From Gammaproteobacteria bacterium (GTDB taxonomy: Bacteria > Pseudomonadota > Gammaproteobacteria > Burkholderiales > Gallionellaceae): a stretch of DNA of 64,000 nt. Positions 54,503-62,049 of the stretch are shown here, piece by piece; the stretch's first letter is position 1; every line of letters starts with the position of its first letter. Under the pieces are notes generated by a model. The model was given only the letters and a program-made list of their open reading frames with translations, was not told where the DNA came from and did no database searches. Position numbers and translations under genes: made by a program. The DNA lies in NCBI GenBank assembly GCA_018813765.1, contig JAHJBC010000012.1, positions 62,001 through 126,000 on the forward strand, given 5' to 3'.

Positions 54503-56365
54503 ATGAATCTCAACAAGAAGGTCACGTTGTCTTCACTGACGCTGGCTGCGGTTATGATCGCCGTGCTGGTCGCCGTCAGTCTGCTGTCGTTCCGCCAGTT
54601 CTCCATCCTTGCCGCGCAGTCGCAGGTGCGCACCGCAGCGGAGATCATTCGCGTCAGCCTGACCGAAGACATGGTCAACGGCGTCATCAGCAAGCGCGAG
54701 GGACTGTTGCAGCGTCTCGGCGAGGTGCCGGGGCTGAAATCGGTGCACGTCGTGCGCGGCAGCAACGTCGAGCGTCAGTACGGCAAGGGGTCCGAGAAGG
54801 AAGGCACGACGGATGCCGTCGAGCTCAAGGTGTTGCAGAACGGGGAAGCGTATTTCACCGTGGACGACGAGCCGGCCAATCCGGTGTTTCGCGGCACCAT
54901 TCCCTTTGTCGCTACCAGCAAGGGCAGTCCGGTGTGCATGCAATGCCATGATGTGCCGGAAGGCACCGTGCTGGGGGCAGTGACGGTCACCATGTCCATC
55001 GACCACATGAAGGACGACGCGATCTTCGTCTCCACCATCATGGTCGCGGCGGTGGCCGTGTTCATGCTGCTGATGCTGATCGTGCTCCGCCGCATGGTCA
55101 GTCCGATGATCACCACTGCCAGGGATGTTCAGGATGCGGTGAGCCACGCGATACGCGGCGATTTCCACGCCAACATTCAGCAGCGCACCAACGACGAGAT
55201 CGGCCAGGTCGCGCAGGATGTGAACAAGCTGATGCTGTTCCTGCACAAGGGATTGAGCGATATCCGCCAGGACGTCGCCCTGCTGCTCAAGCACAAACCG
55301 GCGGAAGAGGGCAACCTGCTCGACACCACCGTGCAGATGGTGCAGGGGCTGATCGATGCCTCGCAGTTCAAGCAGGCCATCGAGGAGGACGAGACCAAGA
55401 CCGAGATCTACCAGCGTCTCTCCACCGCCCTGCAGGAGCGCTTCGATGTGAAACACTTCTCGATCTACGAAGTGAAATCCAGCAAGAACCAGATGATTTC
55501 CATGGTGGTGGACGGCGATCTTGGCGCCGCCTGCCACTGGTGCGACCCGCAGATACTGCTGCGCTCCGAGACCTGCCGCGCGCGCCGCACCGGCCACATC
55601 GTCGACAGCATGGAAACCCCCGGCATCTGTTTCGCCTTCAATCCCCCCGCCGACGGCACCGGATACCGCCACATCTGCTTCCCCATTATGCAGTCCGGCA
55701 TGGTCGGCGGCGTAGTGCAACTTGTGTTTCCGGCTGAAGAGACCCCGCGCATCCGCGAGTTCGTTCCCTACCTGCGTGTCTACCTGCGCGAAACGGCGCC
55801 GGTGCTTGAAGCCAAGCGGCTGATGGATACCCTGCGCGAGGCCAACCTGCGCGACGCCATGACCGGCCTGCACAACCGCCGCTTTCTGGAGGAATACACC
55901 GAGACGCTGGTGGCCGGCACGCAGCGGCGCAAGACGCAGATGTCCATCCTCATGCTCGACCTCGACTTCTTCAAGATGGTCAACGACACCTATGGCCACG
56001 ACGCCGGCGACACCGTGCTCAAGGCGCTGGCCAAGGTGCTGAGCCAGTCGGTGCGCGCTTCGGACATGGTGATCCGCTACGGCGGCGAGGAATTCATGAT
56101 CATCCTGCAGGACACCGACGGCGAAAGCGCCGGACTGGTGGCCGAGAAGATCCGTGCTGCCGTCGAAGCGCTCAAGGTACAATTGGCCGCCACGGTGCTG
56201 CAGAAGACCATCTCCATCGGCTATGCTGTATTCCCGACCGACAGCGACACCTTCTGGCAGACCGTCAAATATGCCGACGTGGCCCTGTACCGCGCCAAGG
56301 AGACGGGACGCAACCGGGTGTTGCGCTTCACCCCCGACATGTGGACGGACGAAAAGACCTACTGA
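54503..56365 (+). CDS. Diguanylate cyclase with periplasmic CxxCH sensor
   Basis: A 620-residue membrane protein. Helices at about 9-31 and 174-195 bound a periplasmic domain with CMQCH at 145-149, a haem c motif, close to the second helix as in the 20-kb protein. A HAMP-like segment (about 196-250), a GAF-like domain (about 280-440) with several cysteines (CHWCDPQ, ETCRARR, GICFAF), and a GGDEF domain with IRYGGEEFMIIL and I-site RASD follow. It should make cyclic di-GMP in response to redox state or a gas such as NO or O2; the signal is not proven. It ends 15 bases before a CobD-like gene. Confidence 0.88.
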   Translation: MNLNKKVTLSSLTLAAVMIAVLVAVSLLSFRQFSILAAQSQVRTAAEIIRVSLTEDMVNGVISKREGLLQRLGEVPGLKSVHVVRGSNVERQYGKGSEKEGTTDAVELKVLQNGEAYFTVDDEPANPVFRGTIPFVATSKGSPVCMQCHDVPEGTVLGAVTVTMSIDHMKDDAIFVSTIMVAAVAVFMLLMLIVLRRMVSPMITTARDVQDAVSHAIRGDFHANIQQRTNDEIGQVAQDVNKLMLFLHKGLSDIRQDVALLLKHKPAEEGNLLDTTVQMVQGLIDASQFKQAIEEDETKTEIYQRLSTALQERFDVKHFSIYEVKSSKNQMISMVVDGDLGAACHWCDPQILLRSETCRARRTGHIVDSMETPGICFAFNPPADGTGYRHICFPIMQSGMVGGVVQLVFPAEETPRIREFVPYLRVYLRETAPVLEAKRLMDTLREANLRDAMTGLHNRRFLEEYTETLVAGTQRRKTQMSILMLDLDFFKMVNDTYGHDAGDTVLKALAKVLSQSVRASDMVIRYGGEEFMIILQDTDGESAGLVAEKIRAAVEALKVQLAATVLQKTISIGYAVFPTDSDTFWQTVKYADVALYRAKETGRNRVLRFTPDMWTDEKTY

Positions 56366-56380
56366 TAACCGATAGAGAAC

Positions 56381-57316
56381 ATGAGCCTGCTGTCACTGAT
56401 CGCCGCACTGCTGCTTGAGCAAGTCCATCCGCTGCATTCACGCAAATACCTGTACACCTGGCTAGCCGGCTATGTGGAATACTTCCAGCGCAGCTTCAAT
56501 GCGGGCGAGCGTTCGCACGGGGTCATTGCCTGGGTACTCGCAGTCGCCGGGCCGCTGGTGCTGGTCGTCTCGGTGCATTGCCTGCTGCTCGACCTGCATC
56601 CCGCCTTCGCCTGGGCCTTCAGCGTGCTGGTGCTCTACCTCACCATGGGCTTCCGCAAGTTCAGCCATTACTACACCGACATCCACAACGCGCTGCGCGA
56701 AAACGACGAAAGCGAGGCGCGCCGCCTGCTGGGCGAGTGGCTGGGCAAATCCTGCAACGAACTGAGCCGCGAAGAACTGGCAAGAGTCACCATCGAACAG
56801 GCCTTGCTGTGTTCGCACCGCAACGTGTTCGGCGTCGTGTTCTGGTTCGTCATCTTCATGATGCTGGGGCTGGGGCCGGTCGGCGCCATCCTTTATCGCC
56901 TTGCCCTGTTCATCAACGGGCGCTGGGGCGAGCAGAACGAAGACGGGTTCGCCGGATTCGGCGAGTTCGCGCGGCAGGCCTACCACATCGTGGAATGGCT
57001 ACCGCTGCGCCTCACCGCCGCCACCTTCGCCATCGTTGGCAACTTTGAAGACACCGCCTACTGCTGGCGCAACCAGGCCGCAGACTGGCCCGACCCCGAA
57101 GCCGGCATCCTGCTCGCCGGCGGCGCCGGCGCCCTCGGCGCGAAACTGGGGCAGACCATCGTACTGGACGGTCAACCGTCATTCCGGCCCGAGATCGGTA
57201 CTGGAGACGATGCGGATGTGGACATCATGCAAAGCGCCATCGGCCTGGTGTGGCGTGCTTTGCTGTTTCAACTGTTCATGTTGCTGATGCTGACAGTGGC
57301 GAATCTGCTGGGCTAG
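56381..57316 (+). CDS. CobD/CbiB-like integral membrane protein
   Basis: A 311-residue protein with several helices. It has CobD/CbiB (adenosylcobinamide-phosphate synthase) family features: ENDESEARRLLGEWLGKSCN near 106-125, EELARVTIEQALLCSHRNVFGVVFWFVIFMM near 128-158 (family RxTVExxxxNxxDGVxAPLFW), and LRLTAATFAIVGNFEDTAYCW near 205-225. The central consensus is altered (HRNVFGVVFW), there is no cobalamin gene nearby, and the spacing also recalls AmpE. Real substrate unknown. Probably co-transcribed with the upstream cyclase. Confidence 0.7.
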   Translation: MSLLSLIAALLLEQVHPLHSRKYLYTWLAGYVEYFQRSFNAGERSHGVIAWVLAVAGPLVLVVSVHCLLLDLHPAFAWAFSVLVLYLTMGFRKFSHYYTDIHNALRENDESEARRLLGEWLGKSCNELSREELARVTIEQALLCSHRNVFGVVFWFVIFMMLGLGPVGAILYRLALFINGRWGEQNEDGFAGFGEFARQAYHIVEWLPLRLTAATFAIVGNFEDTAYCWRNQAADWPDPEAGILLAGGAGALGAKLGQTIVLDGQPSFRPEIGTGDDADVDIMQSAIGLVWRALLFQLFMLLMLTVANLLG

Positions 57317-57359
57317 CGCGGCCTCACCCGCAGCGAAACAATCAATCCCCGTCGGCGGC

Positions 57360-57388
57360 TTGCAGGTCGCCGACCCCCTCCCGATAAA
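57360..57388 (+). promoter_or_regulatory. Candidate promoter of the lipoprotein gene
   Basis: TTGCAG at 57360-57365, 17 bases, GATAAA (or TAAAAT two bases on). A perfect 7-bp hairpin GTCGGCG/CGCCGAC spans the -35 region. Confidence 0.35.
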
Positions 57389-57545
57389 ATCACAAATCTC
57401 TGTCGTCTTTTCTTCGTCGCGTGCGTTTTAAGCACTAGCGGGGATGAATTCGCAGTTCCAGCTCATCAGCAACCGCATGAACAAAAACATATCCCGGACG
57501 CAGGCGGCCGGGTTGCACTTCAACCAGACGATGGGAGATTCTCAA

Positions 57546-58631
57546 ATGACAAAGCTGAAAAGACTGACAGAATTTGGCGTGATCGCGGCCATGCTGGCCG
57601 CAGCCACACTGGCCGCATGCGGCGGCGGCGCATCAACCACCAGCGAAGGAATCCAGCAAACCTACACCACCACCGCCGGGGTGGGCGAAGTGATGCAGTT
57701 CCAGATCGACACCACCAACCTCACCTACACCTACACCATCGTAGGCACCAGCTACGCCGCCTCCGGCGTCGCCGTCGGCCAGAGCAGCAGCGGCGCATTG
57801 ACCAGCAACCGCGACGGCACCTATGCCGTAGGCGTTTCCGCCGACGGCTTCATCCACTCCGGCAGGGTGCGCCCCGTGCGCGCCATGTTCGTCGGCCATG
57901 TGGTGATCGATACCATAGGCGGTACAGAACGTATCCCCGTGTTCGGCCTCTCCAACCCCATCACCACCGTGGCCGAACTGGCGGACGACTTTAACTTCGA
58001 AGGCTTCTCCTGCAACGCGCGCGGCATCGCCAACACGTTCGGCAGGGGCGGCTGTCTTGCGCACTACGGCACCAGCAACATCGACACCGCAGGCAACTAC
58101 GCCATCTGCGTCGGCGGCGACCTGAGCGACACCGCGACACATCCCTGCACCACCCAGTTGAGCGGCACACTGCAGGCAGTTGCAGCCTATCCCGGCGTGT
58201 TCGACTACATCGGCTCCGGCGGCCACATCGGCTGGCTGTTCGCCTTCACCGCTGCCAACGGCAAAAAGATCATGGTCGTCGACCACGACGACCAGGTCTC
58301 GCTGAGACATGAATTCGGCCACTCCGTATTCACCAGCTCAGTCGCCCTCAACTCAGGCGATGCCGACGGCCACTACTTCGTCAAAAACAACCAGAGCGGC
58401 GAACACCTGGTCACCATCGCGGGCGATACCATGACAATGACACTGCATCCCGGCGTCACAGGCACACTCGCCTACAACTCGCCGTGGAACGGCATGGTGA
58501 GCTACGACATCCCGGCCTCGGGCGTAACAGCCGGCACCTCCGGCATCGCAATGGCGGCAGGCACCGGCGTCTACACCAGCATCAACGACGACGACCCCAC
58601 CCGGTTCGCGGTGGGCTTCAAATATCGGTGA
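57546..58631 (+). CDS. Hypothetical lipoprotein
   Basis: A 361-residue exported protein, start at the ATG with GGGAGATTC before it. MTKLKRLTEFGVIAAMLAAA leads to the lipobox TLAAC, lipidated Cys near 24, and a GGGASTTSEG linker. The mature part is threonine/glycine/serine-rich and beta-predicted, with TYTIVGTSYAASGVAV, SADGFIHSGRVRPVRAMFVG, FSCNARGIANTF and CLAHYG. No family recognised. HEFGH occurs near residue 255, formally an HExxH, but without other metallopeptidase features. In-frame ATGs upstream (57444, 57477) would hide the signal. A good terminator follows, so it is a single-gene unit. Confidence 0.75.
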   Translation: MTKLKRLTEFGVIAAMLAAATLAACGGGASTTSEGIQQTYTTTAGVGEVMQFQIDTTNLTYTYTIVGTSYAASGVAVGQSSSGALTSNRDGTYAVGVSADGFIHSGRVRPVRAMFVGHVVIDTIGGTERIPVFGLSNPITTVAELADDFNFEGFSCNARGIANTFGRGGCLAHYGTSNIDTAGNYAICVGGDLSDTATHPCTTQLSGTLQAVAAYPGVFDYIGSGGHIGWLFAFTAANGKKIMVVDHDDQVSLRHEFGHSVFTSSVALNSGDADGHYFVKNNQSGEHLVTIAGDTMTMTLHPGVTGTLAYNSPWNGMVSYDIPASGVTAGTSGIAMAAGTGVYTSINDDDPTRFAVGFKYR

Positions 58632-58647
58632 AAGAGAGTTGTGGAAG

Positions 58648-58678
58648 AATCCCTCCCCGGTTGGGGAGGGATTTTTTT
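58648..58678 (+). terminator. Intrinsic terminator after the lipoprotein gene
   Basis: AATCCCTCCCC-GGTT-GGGGAGGGATT followed by a T run: a 9-10 bp GC-rich stem. Confidence 0.9.
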
Positions 58679-58764
58679 GCGGTGGGGAAGTTGGATGGGC
58701 GGATTCTCGGCCGAAGCGGCCAGCTCATCTTGCACTTGAATCCGGCAGCATCACATACAAGCAG

Positions 58765-59145
58765 TCAGGTTGCGCGGCGCGCCACTTTGGGCACGACCGC
58801 TCGAACGTTGGGTTGGGCTGCGTCACGTCGTTTGATTGGCTGTGGAATGAACTCAATTTTGAGCGTACAACCCACCGCATCAGCATATCTCTTGAGCGAT
58901 GCCATGGAAGGCGCATGTTTCCCAGCGCCTTCAAGTCTTGATACGGCGCTCTTGGTTGTGCCCATACGATCAGCTACTGCTTCTTGAGTAAGGCCCGCGC
59001 GGGTGCGTGCGGACAGCATTTCGTGCGCGAGTGCATACTCGGTTTCGAGGGCATCATAGGCTTCGCGAAAGCCACGGCGTTTTGATGCTTTTTCAATAAA
59101 TGCTTTCTGGTTGTGCGGCACAGGATCGTATTTAAGATCAGTCAT
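58765..59145 (-). CDS. higA: HigA-like antitoxin (XRE family)
   Basis: A 126-residue DNA-binding antitoxin. The helix-turn-helix is ARTRAGLTQEAVADRMGTTK with SAVSRLEGAG near 46-75, after an N-terminal helix region rich in EAYDALETEYALAHEM. It overlaps the upstream toxin gene by eight bases, toxin first, the order of HigBA systems. The C-terminal tail is basic (PIKRRDAAQPNVRAVVPKVA). It should repress its own promoter at the palindrome at 59472-59491. Confidence 0.85.
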   Translation of the reverse strand: MTDLKYDPVPHNQKAFIEKASKRRGFREAYDALETEYALAHEMLSARTRAGLTQEAVADRMGTTKSAVSRLEGAGKHAPSMASLKRYADAVGCTLKIEFIPQPIKRRDAAQPNVRAVVPKVARRAT

Positions 59146-59464
59146 TTTGTATCTCCTTCATTCGCTTGCGTGCAAGCTTGGTTTCCTGCGGCGGCGTTTC
59201 CTGTGATTTTTTTATGAAAGCATGCAGTAACACTACGCGCTGGCCAACAAGAAAACAGTAGAACGCTCGTCCAATGTTTGATTTGCCGCGTGGCCGTAAT
59301 TCAAACAAACCTCCACCAAAAGCACGTGAATGTGGCAAACGCAAATTCGGGCCATGCTCGATAAGAAGTTCGACAATTTTTGCGTAGTCTGCGACAACAT
59401 CCACAGGCCAAGCCTCAATAGTGGCTTGCACCTTTGCATGAAAATATTCGATGGAATATGTCAT
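59138..59464 (-). CDS. higB: HigB/Gp49-like toxin (RelE superfamily)
   Basis: A 108-residue mRNA-interferase-type toxin of the phage-derived Gp49/HigB family. Landmarks are LRLPHSRAFGGGLFELRPRG near 42-61, GRAFYCFLVGQRVVLLHAFIKKSQETP near 66-92 and a final helix with KLARKRMKEIQND. These toxins cut mRNA on the ribosome. It starts 8 bases from a perfect palindromic operator and overlaps the antitoxin gene. Confidence 0.87.
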   Translation of the reverse strand: MTYSIEYFHAKVQATIEAWPVDVVADYAKIVELLIEHGPNLRLPHSRAFGGGLFELRPRGKSNIGRAFYCFLVGQRVVLLHAFIKKSQETPPQETKLARKRMKEIQND

Positions 59465-59471
59465 GCTTGAA

Positions 59472-59491
59472 GGTTAGCAAATGTGCTAACC
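59472..59491. promoter_or_regulatory. Operator of higBA
   Basis: GGTTAGCA-AATG-TGCTAACC, a perfect 8-bp inverted repeat immediately before the toxin start, the expected site for HigA repression. Confidence 0.75.
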
Positions 59492-59613
59492 AGAGTCAAT
59501 GCTGGGAGGAGTGCAGGTGGCTGGATCTCGGCCTGAACGGCCTTCGAACTGCACTGGTTAGATGTCTGCAACCGATACAAACCGATCGTTGCTCAAAACT
59601 CTTGCCATGCCGC

Positions 59614-59697
59614 CCCCATATCATTGCCAGTGATAAACTGGTGGCGGATTTTTTTGAGGAAGTGAAGAGGTGGCGCGATGAAAACAGTAACGATTGA
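59614..59697 (+). pseudogene. Possible C-terminal remnant of a toxin gene
   Basis: The frame ends with LVADFFEEVKRWRDENSND and its stop overlaps the start of the winged-helix gene at 59678. In TumE/TumA-like pairs a small toxin gene normally overlaps the DNA-binding antitoxin in this way. No credible toxin start or body lies upstream, so it may be a truncated partner. This rests on position and a short stretch only. Confidence 0.3.
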
Positions 59698-60022
59698 CGT
59701 CCGGCCCTTGGCCGACACCTTGGGCGATTTCACCCAGACTTGGAAGAGCGGAAAAGCCTCCGCACCGCGCATTAGCTTCGAATCCCCCGAACTGCTGTTC
59801 AAGACCCTGTCCGGTAAACGCTGGGAACTGCTGAACGCCATGACCGGCGCAGGCCCCATGTCCATCCGTGAAGCCGCGCGGCGAGTCGAGCGCGATGTCA
59901 AAGCAGTGCATGGCGATGTCACGGCGCTGCTCAATGCGGGGATTTTGAGCAAGACCGATGACGGGATGATTGTGTTTCCCTACGACGTCATCCATGTGGA
60001 TTTCATGCTCAAGGCGGCGTGA
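59678..60022 (+). CDS. Winged-helix antitoxin-like DNA-binding protein
   Basis: A 114-residue protein with MKTVTIDVRPLADTLGDF at the start, then ELLFKTLSGKRWELLNAMTG and a helix-turn-helix MSIREAARRVERDVKAVHGD (about 60-80), then LLNAGILSKTDDGMIVFP. This matches the HVO_A0114-type winged-helix group, often the antitoxin (TumA) of small two-gene toxin-antitoxin systems. Its toxin partner seems missing or reduced to a fragment. GAGG lies eight bases before the ATG. Confidence 0.72.
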   Translation: MKTVTIDVRPLADTLGDFTQTWKSGKASAPRISFESPELLFKTLSGKRWELLNAMTGAGPMSIREAARRVERDVKAVHGDVTALLNAGILSKTDDGMIVFPYDVIHVDFMLKAA

Positions 60023-60106
60023 TGATTCAGAAAGCGTGGTCTCTCCCTGACTGTTTACAGAAGTAATCGAAAATGAAATGAAACAACAAACGGAGACACC
60101 AACAAG

Positions 60107-60340
60107 ATGTACGAGGTAACTTCCCATTTCAAGAAGGCAGGGGCTGTTGTGATGGATAGATTCAGCACTCAACCAGAAGCACTAGCCTTTGCCCGGGATG
60201 CTGTCGACACCATCGAACCAGAAGCAGGTGATTCGCTAGTCTCTGTCACCGTAACCAATCAAGCCACCAAAAAAGTCTTGAGCACCTTCTATCCAGATTT
60301 CTATGAAGCTGAATGCCTGGATGACGATGATGACGGCTAA
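60107..60340 (+). CDS. Hypothetical small acidic protein
   Basis: A 77-residue protein, MYEVTSHFKKAGAVVMDRF at the start, ending in an acidic ECLDDDDDG. It looks like a compact alpha/beta domain with alternating strands (DSLVSVTVTNQATKKVLSTF). AACGGAGACACC precedes the ATG. No family recognised. It lies in the accessory island between two DNA-binding or membrane proteins. Confidence 0.55.
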   Translation: MYEVTSHFKKAGAVVMDRFSTQPEALAFARDAVDTIEPEAGDSLVSVTVTNQATKKVLSTFYPDFYEAECLDDDDDG

Positions 60341-60713
60341 TCGGTGCGGTCTTTCAAAGGTGCGAGTAAGAACATCCGCTTCTGGCTACGAAGCAGACCG
60401 TCAAGAGAATTTCAATGAGTGAGATGGGGCCAGCATCGCAATAGTTTTCGAGAAGTGTAGTAATCAAAAACAAAACCGAAGCTGACCCGTTTGAATTTGT
60501 AATCAAAAACAAAACCGAAGCTGACCCGTTTGAATTTCACTAAATGTGATGCCGACCCCATATTGCAGTGTTTGCGGGGTCAGGACGAAACATCCATATC
60601 CTTCGGCATATATGCTCAAGCCTAGAATTGTGGTTGAATGATCATTGTGCGCGATCAAGCAGCGCAGCGCCGGTTAGAGCAAAGTTAGACTCACATAACG
60701 GAGAACGCGCGAC
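60341..60713. other. Gap with tandem repeat, no gene
   Basis: A 373-base stretch with no supported gene. It holds a perfect 39-bp tandem duplication (60460-60498, 60499-60537), fragments such as GATGCCGACCCCATATTG and GCGGGGTCAGGACG that recall repeat/transposase borders, and near its end CCGGTTAGAGCAAAGTTAGAC, which looks like the 3' end of an attC-type site. GGAG 10 bases before 60714 is the next ribosome site. Confidence 0.6.
60460..60537 (+). repeat. 39-bp perfect tandem duplication
   Basis: The unit starts GTAATCAAAAACAAAACCGA and ends CTGACCCGTTTGAATTT; the two copies are identical and abut. Confidence 0.95.
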
Positions 60714-60908
60714 ATGGGATCAAATAAGCCAGGGCTTCCACAGCCAAAACGCCCTGAGGAAGAATCAAACCGCCTTGCTGGTGCGGGCTTAGGTGGTGCC
60801 ATATTGGGCGCGTCGGTTGGAGGCCCAGCGGGTGCCATCATTGGTGGTCTCATCGGTCTTCTCATTGGGGAAAAGGCAAACGAAGACAAGCGCAAAGGAG
60901 GGAAGTAA
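60714..60908 (+). CDS. Small glycine-zipper membrane protein
   Basis: A 64-residue protein. After a charged, proline-rich N terminus (MGSNKPGLPQPKRPEEESNR) comes a glycine-zipper helix LAGAGLGGAILGASVGGPAG and AIIGGLIGLLIGEKAN, then a basic tail. Such repeats (GxxxG) pack helices in membranes and occur in small channel or pore-like proteins. It starts one base-gap operon with the next membrane protein. Confidence 0.65.
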   Translation: MGSNKPGLPQPKRPEEESNRLAGAGLGGAILGASVGGPAGAIIGGLIGLLIGEKANEDKRKGGK

Positions 60909-60909
60909 C

Positions 60910-61203
60910 GTGGATTCAATCATCCTACTTCCTTCCGTTGTGCTGGGTGTTTGTTTTGTTCTGTTCTACGCTTTCCGCTGCCATCGAAATAAGGAGAGCA
61001 TTAACCTTGGAGTAATAGTAAATACGTTTCTGTTATCTAGCGGTATCGTCTGTGGCTTACTGCTAATGACTGGGTGCGTATACGAGCCAGCAAAGGCATA
61101 CCTCAAAGGTATCGACATCTATATTTTCATTGGGGGTATCGCCGTTTTTGTCGTGTCAGCTCAAGGCATATACAAAGATGTTTTTTCGAGTCCCCAGAAA
61201 TGA
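60910..61203 (+). CDS. Small membrane protein, hypothetical
   Basis: A 97-residue protein starting at GTG one base after the previous stop; ribosome site GGAGGGAAG overlaps the end of the glycine-zipper gene. It has three hydrophobic segments: SIILLPSVVLGVCFVLFYAF, VIVNTFLLSSGIVCGLLLMT and IYIFIGGIAVFVVSAQGIY. No family recognised. The tight spacing makes it a partner of the upstream small protein. Confidence 0.6.
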   Translation: MDSIILLPSVVLGVCFVLFYAFRCHRNKESINLGVIVNTFLLSSGIVCGLLLMTGCVYEPAKAYLKGIDIYIFIGGIAVFVVSAQGIYKDVFSSPQK

Positions 61204-61225
61204 GTTCCAACCCATCAGTCGAGCA

Positions 61226-61259
61226 GGTCTGCGCAAAAGCGCGCAGACCCTCACTTTTT
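61226..61259 (+). terminator. Hairpin after the small membrane protein gene
   Basis: GGTCTGCGC-AAAAGC-GCGCAGACC, a perfect 9-bp stem, followed after six bases by five T residues. A weak terminator or attenuator before the 3-TM gene. Confidence 0.55.
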
Positions 61260-61274
61260 CGTAGGAATTAATAA

Positions 61275-61961
61275 ATGACAGTAATGTACATAATCATAAT
61301 TATGATGGTCGCCGGGGTTCTTGGTGGCCTTGTTAATTACGGTCTATCGCGTCCGGAGAAATTTGATTTAAGCGGACTATTGTGGTCGGTCCTAATAGGA
61401 ATAGCTGCCGCACTTCTTGTTCCGCTGTTCTTAAATACAATATCAAGTACATTGCTCACGGGCATCTTAGATGGCACGGCAAAACCTTCGGATATCTATG
61501 TATATTTTGGTTTTTGTTTGCTTGGCGCAATAGCATCAAAATCGATGATACACACTCTTACTAATAGAATATTAAAAACAGCAGAAGAAACAAAAGACAA
61601 AGTAGAGGACTTAGAAAAAAATGTATCACCAATATTAATTAAAGAAACCGAACCCGAAAATGAACACGAAGAGGAAGTACCAGAACAGTTAGCGAGCGCT
61701 GGAGCAACTGCAAGAGGTTTTGGATTGGTTGGTGACGATGCTCCGAAAATTATAAAAGCTCTTGGTAACAGCAAATATTCGCGAAGAACAGTTAGTGGGG
61801 TTAGTAAAGAAGCTGGTGTTACATTTGATAAAACAATTGAAACTCTAGAATGGCTTCAGAAAAATGGTTTGGGGTTTACAACTGGTGCACCGAAGCACTA
61901 CTGGAGTTTAACCCAAGAGGGGCGCAGCGTATTTTCAAAAATAATCAAAGATGATACCTAA
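61275..61961 (+). CDS. Three-TM protein with C-terminal winged helix
   Basis: A 228-residue protein. Three helices fill the first 95 residues (MYIIIIMMVAGVLGGLVNYG, LLWSVLIGIAAALLVPLFLN, IYVYFGFCLLGAIASKSMI), then a coiled coil (ILKTAEETKDKVEDLEKNV), an acidic linker (EPENEHEEEVPEQ) and a winged-helix domain from about 145 with SRRTVSGVSKEAGVTFDKTI and YWSLTQEGRSVFSKI. The 3-TM/coiled-coil head recalls membrane modules of nucleotide-centred conflict systems; this is architecture only. The gene is clearly AT-rich. Its stop codon lies in the attC-like sequence at 61957. Confidence 0.65.
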   Translation: MTVMYIIIIMMVAGVLGGLVNYGLSRPEKFDLSGLLWSVLIGIAAALLVPLFLNTISSTLLTGILDGTAKPSDIYVYFGFCLLGAIASKSMIHTLTNRILKTAEETKDKVEDLEKNVSPILIKETEPENEHEEEVPEQLASAGATARGFGLVGDDAPKIIKALGNSKYSRRTVSGVSKEAGVTFDKTIETLEWLQKNGLGFTTGAPKHYWSLTQEGRSVFSKIIKDDT

Positions 61962-62036
61962 TAATCACATAAACTTTGCTCCCTGCGGTCGTCGGTCCTC
62001 GCTGACACTCGGCCGGTTATGTGGGCGTTAGCCCTC
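61957..62036 (+). other. Candidate integron attC-like site
   Basis: CCTAAT at the stop of the previous gene, CACATAA (61966-61972) pairing with TTATGTG (62017-62023), and a core GGGCGTTAGCCC (GTTAGCC at 62027). The next gene begins 14 bases later, as in gene cassettes. The 5' simple-site half is imperfect. Confidence 0.5.
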
Positions 62037-62049
62037 ACTAGATTCCCCT

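Noticed and set aside
58681-58764. Inverted GGCCGAAGCGGCC motif near higA as an attC site
   Set aside because: No GTTAG-type core boxes flank it; it is probably just a small hairpin.
59486-59566. CTAACCAG...CTGGTTAG pair downstream of the higBA operator as a second attC
   Set aside because: The boxes pair, but spacing of the inner arms is asymmetric by 16 bases and the left box overlaps the HigA operator; too uncertain to call.
60500-60537. Tandem 39-bp units as a CRISPR array
   Set aside because: Two abutting copies without spacers and no cas genes: a simple duplication.
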